This document shows positions 15,259 to 22,093 of a DNA stretch of 22,093 nt, piece after piece. The DNA is taken from assembly GCA_938075575.1 (NCBI GenBank), contig CALJHI010000082.1:1-22093 (forward strand), in the 5' to 3' direction. The DNA comes from an uncultured SAR86 cluster bacterium. GTDB taxonomy: Bacteria > Pseudomonadota > Gammaproteobacteria > Magnimaribacterales > D2472. A program made the position numbers and the translations under genes. The first letter of the stretch is position 1, and the number at the start of each line of letters is the position of its first letter. The notes under the pieces are model-generated. The model did no database searches. It saw nothing but the letters and a program-made list of their open reading frames with translations, and was not told where the DNA came from.

Positions 15259-15302
15259 TAGCAGTTCATTATGACAAACAACATCATATAACTAAAGAGA
15301 AA

Positions 15303-16679
15303 ATGCAAGTTAACAAATCAATATTTAGAGAAAATGACATAAGGGGTATTTATCCTGAACAATTAAATGAAAATACCATATCTATCATCGGCAAAGCGAT
15401 TGCTCAAAAATGCAGAAGTCAAGGCATCTGCTCTATCTCAGTTGGTAGAGATGGGCGATTGTCAGGTGAGAGTCTTTTAAACAGCTTTTGTAACAGTCTT
15501 GTTTCTGCAGGGCTGGATGTCACAAATGTTGGTTTGGTTACAAGCCCCATGCTCTATTTTGAAGCAAAAAAAAATACTTCTAAGAGTGGCATTGTTATTA
15601 CCGGCAGCCATAACCCAAAAAATCATAATGGTTTAAAAATGGTAATTAATGATAAGCCTATGTCCGGCCTAGAGGTGTTAAAAATTATTGAAGATCTTGA
15701 TGATGATAGTTATGAAAAAGGAACTCTAAAACATAAAGATATCAAAGAAGATTATCTTAATGAGGTTGAAGCATCAATAAGTATACAGGGGTCTAAAAGA
15801 TATAAAGTTGTGATAGATTCAGGAAATGGAGTTGCCGGCCATGTGGCTCCTGACTTATTTAAAAGGATTGGGTGTGAAGTTATTGAGTTGTTCAGTGATG
15901 TTGATGGAAACTTTCCAAATCATCACCCGGACCCTAGCAAGCTAGAGAATGTTCAAGACCTTATAAAAAGTGTAAAAGAAAATAATGCAGATCTTGGGCT
16001 TGCTTTTGATGGGGATGGTGACAGGGTTGGCTTGATTACCAATTTAGGTGAAAATGTATTTCCTGATAAATATATGATGATGCTGTCTGAAAGTATTTTA
16101 TCTGATTCAAATGGATCAATAGTTTATGATGTTAAATGCTCCAATCATCTTGAAAAGATTATAAGGAATAGTTCAGGGATTCCAATTATGGCGCCTACAG
16201 GCCATTTTCACATAAAAAAAACCATAAAAGAAAATAACTCACTTCTTGGAGGTGAAATGAGTGGGCATATATTTTTTAATGATAAGTGGTATGGCTTTGA
16301 TGATGGCCCTTATTCTGGAGCAAGGATAATCGAGGCATTGTCTAAAAATACTAATTACGAAACAATCTCTGAGATTATTAGTTCATACCCTCAGTCTTTT
16401 TCTACGCCAGAGCTTAATATTGATGTAACTGATGAAAATAAATTTAATATTGTAGAAAGTTTTATATCTGAGAATAATCTTGATGGAGAAAAAATAACAT
16501 TAGATGGATTGCGAGTAAACTTTGAGAACGGATGGGGTTTATTAAGAGCATCACAGACATCTCCTAAATTGGTTCTTCGATTTGAAGGAGACACAATTAA
16601 GGATATGGAGAAAATACAAGCTGATTTTATTGCAGAGCTTTCTCGCATTTCGCCTGATATTGATATAAATTTAACTTAG
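15303..16679 (+). CDS. algC: Phosphomannomutase/phosphoglucomutase (AlgC type)
   Basis: A 458-residue alpha-D-phosphohexomutase with all four domains. FRENDIRGIYP opens the protein, the phosphoserine loop is TGSHNPKNHNG at 100-110 (Ser102), the metal loop is FDGDGDRVG in domain 2-3, the sugar-binding loop is GGEMSGHIFF in domain 3, and RASQTSPKLVLRFE forms the phosphate-binding loop of domain 4. It interconverts the 1- and 6-phosphates of mannose or glucose, feeding GDP-mannose and UDP-glucose pathways for surface glycans. AAGAGA just before the ATG is a plausible ribosome binding site. It is divergent from ilvE and is followed after one base by slmA. Its product pool would serve the glycosyltransferase in this window. 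Confidence 0.94.
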   Translation: MQVNKSIFRENDIRGIYPEQLNENTISIIGKAIAQKCRSQGICSISVGRDGRLSGESLLNSFCNSLVSAGLDVTNVGLVTSPMLYFEAKKNTSKSGIVITGSHNPKNHNGLKMVINDKPMSGLEVLKIIEDLDDDSYEKGTLKHKDIKEDYLNEVEASISIQGSKRYKVVIDSGNGVAGHVAPDLFKRIGCEVIELFSDVDGNFPNHHPDPSKLENVQDLIKSVKENNADLGLAFDGDGDRVGLITNLGENVFPDKYMMMLSESILSDSNGSIVYDVKCSNHLEKIIRNSSGIPIMAPTGHFHIKKTIKENNSLLGGEMSGHIFFNDKWYGFDDGPYSGARIIEALSKNTNYETISEIISSYPQSFSTPELNIDVTDENKFNIVESFISENNLDGEKITLDGLRVNFENGWGLLRASQTSPKLVLRFEGDTIKDMEKIQADFIAELSRISPDIDINLT

Positions 16680-16680
16680 T

Positions 16681-17250
16681 ATGGATAAAAATCGCAAAAA
16701 TACTATTTTGCAATCACTTGCAGGCCTGCTTGAAGAGGCATCTTCAACAAAGATAACTACTGCGGTGCTTGCAAAAAAATCAGGGATAACAGAGGCTGCT
16801 CTATATAGACACTTCCCAAGCAAAAGATCTATCTATGCTGAATTATTTTCATTTTGTGATGACGCAATATTTGCGAAATGTGCTGAACTTAAAAAGTCAG
16901 AACTTAGTTCAAAAGAAAAAGTGAAAAATATATTTATCTTTTTTATGTTATTTGTAGAGAAGAATAAAGGTTTTGCTAGACTCCTTTCTAGAGAAGCACT
17001 ATCTCCGGCAGAAAAAAATGTTTCAGATTCTGTAAATCAATTTTATGAAAGACTAGAGCTTACACTTAAGCAAATCTTAGCAGATGGATCTGATGCGCTA
17101 GTTTCTCAACCAGGTATATCAGCGCAACTAATTACAACATTTCTTGAAGGTAATGTTTCTAGATATATTAGATCAAAATTTAAAGACTCGCCTAGCAACT
17201 ATATTGATAATGCCTGGGAGTTATTATCAATAAATATTTTTAAGAGCTAG
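16681..17250 (+). CDS. slmA: Nucleoid occlusion factor SlmA (TetR family)
   Basis: A 189-residue TetR-fold protein. The N-terminal region matches SlmA closely: ILQSLAGLLE at 9-18, KITTAVLAKKSGITEAALY from 24 and RHFPSK at 43-48, which holds the helix-turn-helix. The C-terminal domain keeps FLEGNVSRYIRSKFKDSP, the counterpart of the SlmA region that contacts FtsZ. SlmA bound to specific chromosomal sites blocks FtsZ assembly over the nucleoid; it is not a small-molecule sensor like most TetR proteins. The ATG is one base after the algC stop. In related gammaproteobacteria slmA sits near dut, algC or pyrE, which supports the call. Its stop overlaps that of mrcA in the tetranucleotide CTAG. Confidence 0.88.
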   Translation: MDKNRKNTILQSLAGLLEEASSTKITTAVLAKKSGITEAALYRHFPSKRSIYAELFSFCDDAIFAKCAELKKSELSSKEKVKNIFIFFMLFVEKNKGFARLLSREALSPAEKNVSDSVNQFYERLELTLKQILADGSDALVSQPGISAQLITTFLEGNVSRYIRSKFKDSPSNYIDNAWELLSINIFKS

Positions 17251-19691
17251 TTTTTAATATTTTCATCTAAAAATAATTCAAAATAACTATTCTTAGAAGT
17301 CTCTGTACTGTCAATTTTTCCAGTCTTTTTACTTACCTTTGCATAAGTCATTCCGCTAGGTATTGTAACTGGTTTTATTTCAAGATCTTTTAAAGCCACA
17401 GACATAAAGTCAAGCCATATAGGCATTGATATTGTTGATCCATACTCATTCTCACCAAGCGATGAAAAGTCATCCGAACCAACCCATACAGTAGTAACCA
17501 AATCATCATGAAAGCCAGAGAACCAGGTGCTGACTGCATCATTAGTTGTGCCAGTTTTGCCGCCAATATCATCTCTATTGAGAAATGCAGACTTTCTTCC
17601 AGCCGTTCCATTCTTCATGAAATCTTTCAATGTATCTTTTATCAAATATGCAACTCTTTCATCTATAACCTTTTCCGAATTATTAATAGGGTCTAAAAGG
17701 TAATAAGGTTTCTTAATGTTCATCTCTAAGGTATTTAACCAAGGAAAAGCTATAAGATTATCTTGCTTTGATGGGATTTTAGTTTGAGATGAAAAAATTA
17801 TATTTCCATATCGATCTTCCACTCTATCAACATAATAAAGGTCGCTAATATTGCCTCCGCTTGCTATAACGCCAAAAGCTCTTACCATTTCAGCAGGAGA
17901 AAAATTACCTGATCCAAGGGCCAATGAGAGATCGTTTGGCAATCTATTCTTATCAAATCCAAATTTTTCAATGACTTTATAAGATTTTTGTATGCCCACT
18001 TCTCTTAAAAGTTTAATTGATACGATATTAATAGATCTAATAAGCGCGCTTCTTAAAGAGGTTAGTCCGTAAAATTTACCTGTATAGTTTTGAGGCCTCC
18101 ATATACTTTCAAGATTTTTATCTTCAAAGGCAATGGGAGCATCATTAATTAATGATGATAAGTTATATTCATTAGCAAGAGCTGCTGAATAAATGAATGG
18201 TTTGAAGCTAGAACCTGATTGAGGAAAAGATAGTCTTACTCTATCAAAATTACTCTTGTTAAAATTTGATCCGCCTATATAAGCTTTAATTGCACCTGTA
18301 TTTGGGTTGGAAGATATTACAGCTGACTCAGCGAGTGGAATTTGATCTAAAAAAAGCAAATCGTCAATTTTTTTTAAATATATGAAATCTCCTGTTGATA
18401 AAAAATCATTAAAACCAGATGGAATTTGAGATTTTTTATTAATATCGATAAATTTTCTAGCCCATGTGTAGCTCGAAGACCAGTTGATAGAATCAATTTC
18501 AAAATTTTCATTAATGAAATTAATTTTCTTATCAAAGACTCCTACAACCAATCCTTTTACATGAGATTGATAATATGGGTAAGAGGAAAATATCTCGCTA
18601 AGTATGCTGCCTATAGCATCCTTATCTTGATTAAATATATATTGATTTTGGATGCTCTCATTAAGGAAATCTACGTTACCAGAGGAGAGTAATTCAAGCT
18701 GATAGTCATCGAAAATATCAAGATAGTTATCAGCTTCTCTCCATCCATGTCTTTTGTCGTAATCAAATAGATGTTTATTAACGCTGTTAGAGGCAGCTAA
18801 TTGATATTCTGAATTTATGGTAGTGAAAACTTTCCATCCTTCTTTATATGCTTTTAATCCATATCTTTTTATGATCTCTTGTCTAGCAAGTTCAGCTAAA
18901 TATCTTGCATCAACTTCATACAGGTCAATGTTTTTTACTACTTCCATTCCTGTATTTATTGCCTCTTCATGCTGCTGCTGAGAGATCATATTTAGCATGA
19001 GCATCCTTGATAAGATCCAGTTTCTTCTTTGAGTTGTGCGAGCAGGTGCTTTGATTGGATTTATTATTGATGGTAGTTGAGCTAGTGCAGCTATAGTTGC
19101 AGACTCTGCAAGCGACAGTTGATCAACAGATTTATTAAAATATGTATTTGATGCCGCTTCAATTCCATATGAACGATTTCCTAAGAAAATTCTATTAACA
19201 TAGAGCTCAAATATGTCTTCTTTGGAAGCAATGCTTTCAAGCTCAAGAGCAAGATATATCTCTTTAACTTTTCTTGTAAGCTTTTGATCTCTTGTTAAGA
19301 GGTAGCCTCTAACAACTTGCATAGAAATAGTGCCGCCACCACTTACAATTTCTCCAGCTTGTATATATTGAATTAGTGCTCTTAATAGGCCTGTATAACT
19401 GATTCCTTGGTGTCGAAAAAATCCATCATCTTCAGCAGCTAAAAATGCATTTCTTAAATTAATTGGTATTTCGTTAAAAGATACCGGCCTTCTTTTTATC
19501 TCTCCATACTCGCCAATTAAAACCTCATCTTGAGTATATATCTTTAGGGGCATCTGAAGTTGAGATTCATTGACAAGCGATATTTCTGGTAGATTTGGTT
19601 TAAGATTTAAATAGACGCCAACTACAGCCAGAATAGATAAAAAACATATCAGCAGAGAAGAGTAAAAAGTTATCTTTATAATCTTTAACAT
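17247..19691 (-). CDS. mrcA: Penicillin-binding protein 1A, bifunctional transglycosylase/transpeptidase
   Basis: About 814 residues with an N-terminal membrane anchor (about 5-30). The GT51 glycosyltransferase domain has AAEDDGFFRHQGI with catalytic Glu near 87, GGGTISMQ near 119-126 and ELYVNRIFLGNRSYGIEAA. The transpeptidase has SSFK (S495 in the TTG-start numbering), SIN at 554-556 and KTGT at 713-716. It polymerises and cross-links peptidoglycan in the periplasm. The residue before the SxxK block is Ser in QSGSSFKP where Pro is common. The codon before the chosen ATG (19691) is TTG at 19694, so the protein could be one residue longer. The gene is divergent from aroK as in other gammaproteobacteria, but the pilMNOPQ genes that usually lie between are gone. 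Confidence 0.95.
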   Translation of the reverse strand: MLKIIKITFYSSLLICFLSILAVVGVYLNLKPNLPEISLVNESQLQMPLKIYTQDEVLIGEYGEIKRRPVSFNEIPINLRNAFLAAEDDGFFRHQGISYTGLLRALIQYIQAGEIVSGGGTISMQVVRGYLLTRDQKLTRKVKEIYLALELESIASKEDIFELYVNRIFLGNRSYGIEAASNTYFNKSVDQLSLAESATIAALAQLPSIINPIKAPARTTQRRNWILSRMLMLNMISQQQHEEAINTGMEVVKNIDLYEVDARYLAELARQEIIKRYGLKAYKEGWKVFTTINSEYQLAASNSVNKHLFDYDKRHGWREADNYLDIFDDYQLELLSSGNVDFLNESIQNQYIFNQDKDAIGSILSEIFSSYPYYQSHVKGLVVGVFDKKINFINENFEIDSINWSSSYTWARKFIDINKKSQIPSGFNDFLSTGDFIYLKKIDDLLFLDQIPLAESAVISSNPNTGAIKAYIGGSNFNKSNFDRVRLSFPQSGSSFKPFIYSAALANEYNLSSLINDAPIAFEDKNLESIWRPQNYTGKFYGLTSLRSALIRSINIVSIKLLREVGIQKSYKVIEKFGFDKNRLPNDLSLALGSGNFSPAEMVRAFGVIASGGNISDLYYVDRVEDRYGNIIFSSQTKIPSKQDNLIAFPWLNTLEMNIKKPYYLLDPINNSEKVIDERVAYLIKDTLKDFMKNGTAGRKSAFLNRDDIGGKTGTTNDAVSTWFSGFHDDLVTTVWVGSDDFSSLGENEYGSTISMPIWLDFMSVALKDLEIKPVTIPSGMTYAKVSKKTGKIDSTETSKNSYFELFLDENIKN

Positions 19692-19764
19692 CAATTAGTC
19701 AAATTTGTTCAATATGTAGCATACAACTTTTCTAGTACTAAAAAATCTATTTTATATAGTTAGG

Positions 19765-19788
19765 TGTTAAAATTGAGAATATTTTAAC
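19765..19788 (+). promoter_or_regulatory. Putative extended -10 of aroK within an inverted repeat
   Basis: TGTTAAAAT (19765-19773) fits an extended -10 element, with a start point expected about 20 bases before the aroK ATG. No -35 match is seen. The same bases belong to an 8-base inverted repeat, GTTAAAAT (19766-19773), 7-base spacer, ATTTTAAC (19781-19788). A repressor bound here would cover the promoter. The 105-base mrcA/aroK gap holds nothing else clear. Confidence 0.4.
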
Positions 19789-19799
19789 AAAATTTAATA

Positions 19800-20309
19800 A
19801 TGAATATTTTTATTGTTGGCCCTATGGGTTCTGGTAAATCAACAGTTGGCAAGATCATATCTAGCGAGCTATTTTTAACATTTTATGATACTGATGCTGA
19901 GATTGAATCAAGAACTGGTGCTTCTATAGATTGGATTTTTGATCTTGAGGGTGAAGAGGGTTTTAGAAAAAGAGAAAGTAATATTCTCGAAGAGTTGGCC
20001 GAACTTAATTCAATCGTCCTTTCAACAGGTGGAGGAATAATACTTTCCGATAAAAATAGGGATATATTATCTTCAAGGGGAACGGTTTTTTATCTAGCAA
20101 CTCCAATAAACGTTCAGCTTGAGAGAACATCTAAAGATAAAGATAGGCCATTGTTGAAAGAAGGAGACCCGGGTCAGATCCTTCAAAAACTCCACGAACA
20201 AAGAGTTTCTTTATATGAAGAAGTTGCTGACTATGTTGTAAATACTGAAAATTTAAGTAGTCAGGAAGTTGCTGCAGAGATCATTAAATTAGTTAAAAAC
20301 TATGGCTAA
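19800..20309 (+). CDS. aroK: Shikimate kinase
   Basis: A 169-residue P-loop kinase. Walker A is GPMGSGKST at 7-15, the shikimate-binding segment has DTDAEIESRTG at 30-40 and the EEGFRKRE block, STGGG lies near 74-78 and the lid has RPLL. It phosphorylates shikimate with ATP in aromatic amino acid synthesis. Length matches the family. No Shine-Dalgarno sequence precedes the ATG (only A and T), so initiation may be leader-independent. Its 3' end overlaps aroB by 8 bases (ATGGCTAA), the classic aroK-aroB pair. Confidence 0.96.
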   Translation: MNIFIVGPMGSGKSTVGKIISSELFLTFYDTDAEIESRTGASIDWIFDLEGEEGFRKRESNILEELAELNSIVLSTGGGIILSDKNRDILSSRGTVFYLATPINVQLERTSKDKDRPLLKEGDPGQILQKLHEQRVSLYEEVADYVVNTENLSSQEVAAEIIKLVKNYG

Positions 20310-21378
20310 TATTATAAAAGCAGGAAAAGGTTCTACAAGTTATCCGGTGATCATTGCTAAAAATGCAATTACTAAATCTAATTTAAGGCCTCATATTAAT
20401 TTATCAAAGAATATATTAATAATAACTGATTCAGGAATACCAAAAACATACGTCAATAATATTATTGACAAATTGGGGGCTAAGAAAAAAATTTATGTCC
20501 ATGTTATTCCTGAAGGTGAGACCTCTAAGTCAATTAAAGAATATGTAAAAATCTTAGATAAGCTTGCAGAATTAAAATTTGATAGATCTGATCAAATGAT
20601 TGCTCTTGGTGGGGGTGTGGTTGGAGATATAACTGGCTTTGCTGCCTCTTCATACCTGAGAGGAATAAGCTTTATCCAGATACCTACAACACTTTTGGCT
20701 CAAGTAGATTCTTCTGTTGGAGGAAAAACTGCAATAAATATAAAACAGGGTAAAAACCTGGTAGGCGCATTTTATAATCCCGAACTTGTTTTAATAAGCA
20801 CGTCTTTTCTGGATACATTGTCAGATAAACAGTTTAAATCTGGTTTAGGTGAAGTCTTTAAATACAGCTTGCTTGGAAATAAAAAGATAAAAAAAATTCT
20901 TGAATCTTCGTCAGATAAAATACTTAATAAAGATCCTATTGTCTTAGGTGAGATTATTAAAGAATCAATAAAAACTAAGGCTGCCATAGTTACTAAAGAT
21001 GAAAAAGAGAATGGATTAAGGGCTATTTTGAATCTGGGTCATACTTTTGGTCATGCAATCGAAGGTTGTATGAATTTTAAAGGTGTTACTCATGGTCAGG
21101 CTGTTGTATATGGAATACAGATAGTTGCCAGAATATCATTCTTGGAAGGGCTCATTAAGAAAGAGGATTATCAAAAAATAGATAGGACACTCTCTCTATT
21201 AAAACTAAGAACAGATTTTAGTCAATTTAAATATAGTGATCTAAAGAAATTTATTTACAACGATAAAAAAATCTCTGGTGGAAAACTAAACTTAATACTT
21301 CTTGATAGAAATTTAGAAGGATATAAAACAAATAAGTTTAATAAATTAAATCTATCAAAAGCTTTTCGACTAGCTTAG
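20302..21378 (+). CDS. aroB: 3-dehydroquinate synthase
   Basis: A 358-residue NAD- and metal-dependent enzyme. Landmarks: PEGETSKS at 70-77, GGGVVGDITGFAAS at 103-116, IPTTLLAQVDSSVGGKTAIN at 127-146 and NLVGAFYNP at 152-160. Expected zinc ligands are Glu184 (SGLGEVFKY), His247 (NLGHTFGHAIE) and His264 (HGQAVVYG). It converts DAHP to 3-dehydroquinate, the second step of the shikimate pathway. The usual GLAEV reads GLGEV, a conservative change next to the metal ligand. Translation is coupled to aroK through the 8-base overlap. The stop overlaps that of the convergent gltB gene by four bases (TTAG), leaving no room for a terminator. Confidence 0.97.
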   Translation: MANIIKAGKGSTSYPVIIAKNAITKSNLRPHINLSKNILIITDSGIPKTYVNNIIDKLGAKKKIYVHVIPEGETSKSIKEYVKILDKLAELKFDRSDQMIALGGGVVGDITGFAASSYLRGISFIQIPTTLLAQVDSSVGGKTAINIKQGKNLVGAFYNPELVLISTSFLDTLSDKQFKSGLGEVFKYSLLGNKKIKKILESSSDKILNKDPIVLGEIIKESIKTKAAIVTKDEKENGLRAILNLGHTFGHAIEGCMNFKGVTHGQAVVYGIQIVARISFLEGLIKKEDYQKIDRTLSLLKLRTDFSQFKYSDLKKFIYNDKKISGGKLNLILLDRNLEGYKTNKFNKLNLSKAFRLA

Positions 21379-22093
21379 GCTGCATTAGATCTTGTAGCTT
21401 TTAGTAGATCTTGAATATTTAAAGCTGCAGGAGAAACCAACCAAAAATGTGGTTCAAACTTGTCAAAGTCTTCATATAATTGCTTTGACTTAGGGCTATT
21501 AGTATATCTATAGTGTCTTTCGATAATTTCCTTTAAATGTTTTCTATGCGGCTGCATGTCTTCTGTTGTAATTCTTTCTATATTAACCATGCCTCTGTTA
21601 CATTTATCAAAGAAGGACCTGTCTTCATCTAATACATATGCAAATCCTCCTGTCATGCCTGCTCCAAAATTAGCACCCACAGGTCCTAAAACTGTTATAT
21701 GGCCTCCTGTCATATACTCACAACAATGATCACCCGCACCTTCAATCACTGCTTTAGCTCCAGAATTTCTTACACCAAATCTTTCACCAGCCGAACCACC
21801 GACATAAAGCTCTCCCCCTGTTGCACCATATAAACAAGTATTGCCTACCAATACCGTTTTACTATCACTCAAAGCATAATTATTTTCATTTTTTATAATA
21901 ATCTTCCCGCCATTCATACCCTTTCCAACATAGTCATTAGCATCCCCATCAACGCTAAGATTTATGCCATTAGCATTCCAACAACCAAAACTCTGTCCAG
22001 CTGATCCAGTGAAATTAATATCAATTGGATTGGATAATCCTTCTTCTCCATACTTTGAAGCTACATAAACTGAAACTCTTGCTCCAACAGACC
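21375..22093 (-). CDS. gltB: Glutamate synthase large subunit, C-terminal part (5' end outside window)
   Basis: The frame is open to the window edge, giving about 239 residues of a protein usually near 1,500. It is the C-terminal beta-helix (GXGXG) domain: FTGSAGQSFG, NDYVGKGMNGGKIII, GNTCLYGATGGELYVGGSAGERFGVRNSG split by its repeats, GAGDHCCEYMTGGHI and GANFGAGMTGGFAYVLDE. Together with GltD it makes glutamate from glutamine and 2-oxoglutarate using NADPH. The ATG at 21917 is internal, since the upstream codons continue the family sequence without a break. gltB beside aroK-aroB is known from Pseudomonas, though there it runs in the same direction; here it is convergent. gltD is not in the window. 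Confidence 0.95.
   Translation of the reverse strand, partial: SVGARVSVYVASKYGEEGLSNPIDINFTGSAGQSFGCWNANGINLSVDGDANDYVGKGMNGGKIIIKNENNYALSDSKTVLVGNTCLYGATGGELYVGGSAGERFGVRNSGAKAVIEGAGDHCCEYMTGGHITVLGPVGANFGAGMTGGFAYVLDEDRSFFDKCNRGMVNIERITTEDMQPHRKHLKEIIERHYRYTNSPKSKQLYEDFDKFEPHFWLVSPAALNIQDLLKATRSNAA

Noticed and set aside
16681..17250. A ligand-sensing TetR regulator of the neighbouring algC or mrcA genes
   Set aside because: The helix-turn-helix block and the C-terminal FLEGNVSRYIRS segment fit SlmA specifically, so a local repressor role is less likely.
19733..19740. Palindrome TAGTACTA in the mrcA/aroK gap as a SlmA binding site
   Set aside because: Only the central AGTACT agrees with the known GTGAGTACTCAC consensus; the flanking bases do not match, so the support is too weak.
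21375..21917. A separate 180-residue protein starting at 21917
   Set aside because: The upstream codons continue the GltB C-terminal domain without a stop to the window edge; it is a partial gltB.

Overview
The window is a gene-dense, AT-rich (about one third G+C by eye, not counted) stretch of a bacterial chromosome. Gene content and order are gammaproteobacterial: glyA-nrdR-ribD-ribB-ribH-nusB, miaA-hflK-hflC-purA, waaA with an lpxL-type acyltransferase, algC-slmA, and mrcA facing aroK-aroB next to gltB. Very short or negative intergenic gaps, low G+C and several operons that have lost usual members (ribE, hfq, hflX, pilMNOPQ) suggest a streamlined, probably marine planktonic gammaproteobacterium of the SAR86 kind. 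The lineage is an inference. I see no mobile element, CRISPR array, tRNA or rRNA. No gene-free stretch exceeds 300 bases; the longest are about 60-110 bases.

Region 1 (1-4034, + strand) is a tight operon: the glyA 3' end, nrdR, ribD, a ribB fused to a degenerate ribA-like domain, ribH and nusB. It links one-carbon metabolism, ribonucleotide reductase control, riboflavin synthesis and rRNA antitermination. Region 2 (4049-9820, - strand) reads waaA, a P-II gene, miaA, hflK, hflC, purA. miaA has no ordinary start codon.

Region 3 (9857-15241) is the accessory part. On the + strand an LpxL-type acyltransferase is coupled to a small methyltransferase. On the - strand ilvE is followed by a GT4 glycosyltransferase, a second methyltransferase and a 352-residue all-helical protein of the kind usually labelled 'prenyltransferase'. 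The glycosyltransferase, both methyltransferases and the helical protein look like one functional set of unknown product, set among lipopolysaccharide genes. This is the best candidate for an undescribed system here.

Region 4 (15303-22093) holds algC-type phosphohexomutase and slmA (+), mrcA for penicillin-binding protein 1A (-), aroK-aroB (+) and the C-terminal part of gltB (-, cut by the window edge). Envelope precursor supply, division control, peptidoglycan synthesis, the shikimate pathway and nitrogen assimilation sit side by side. Three convergent gene pairs overlap at their 3' ends and no classical terminator is visible.
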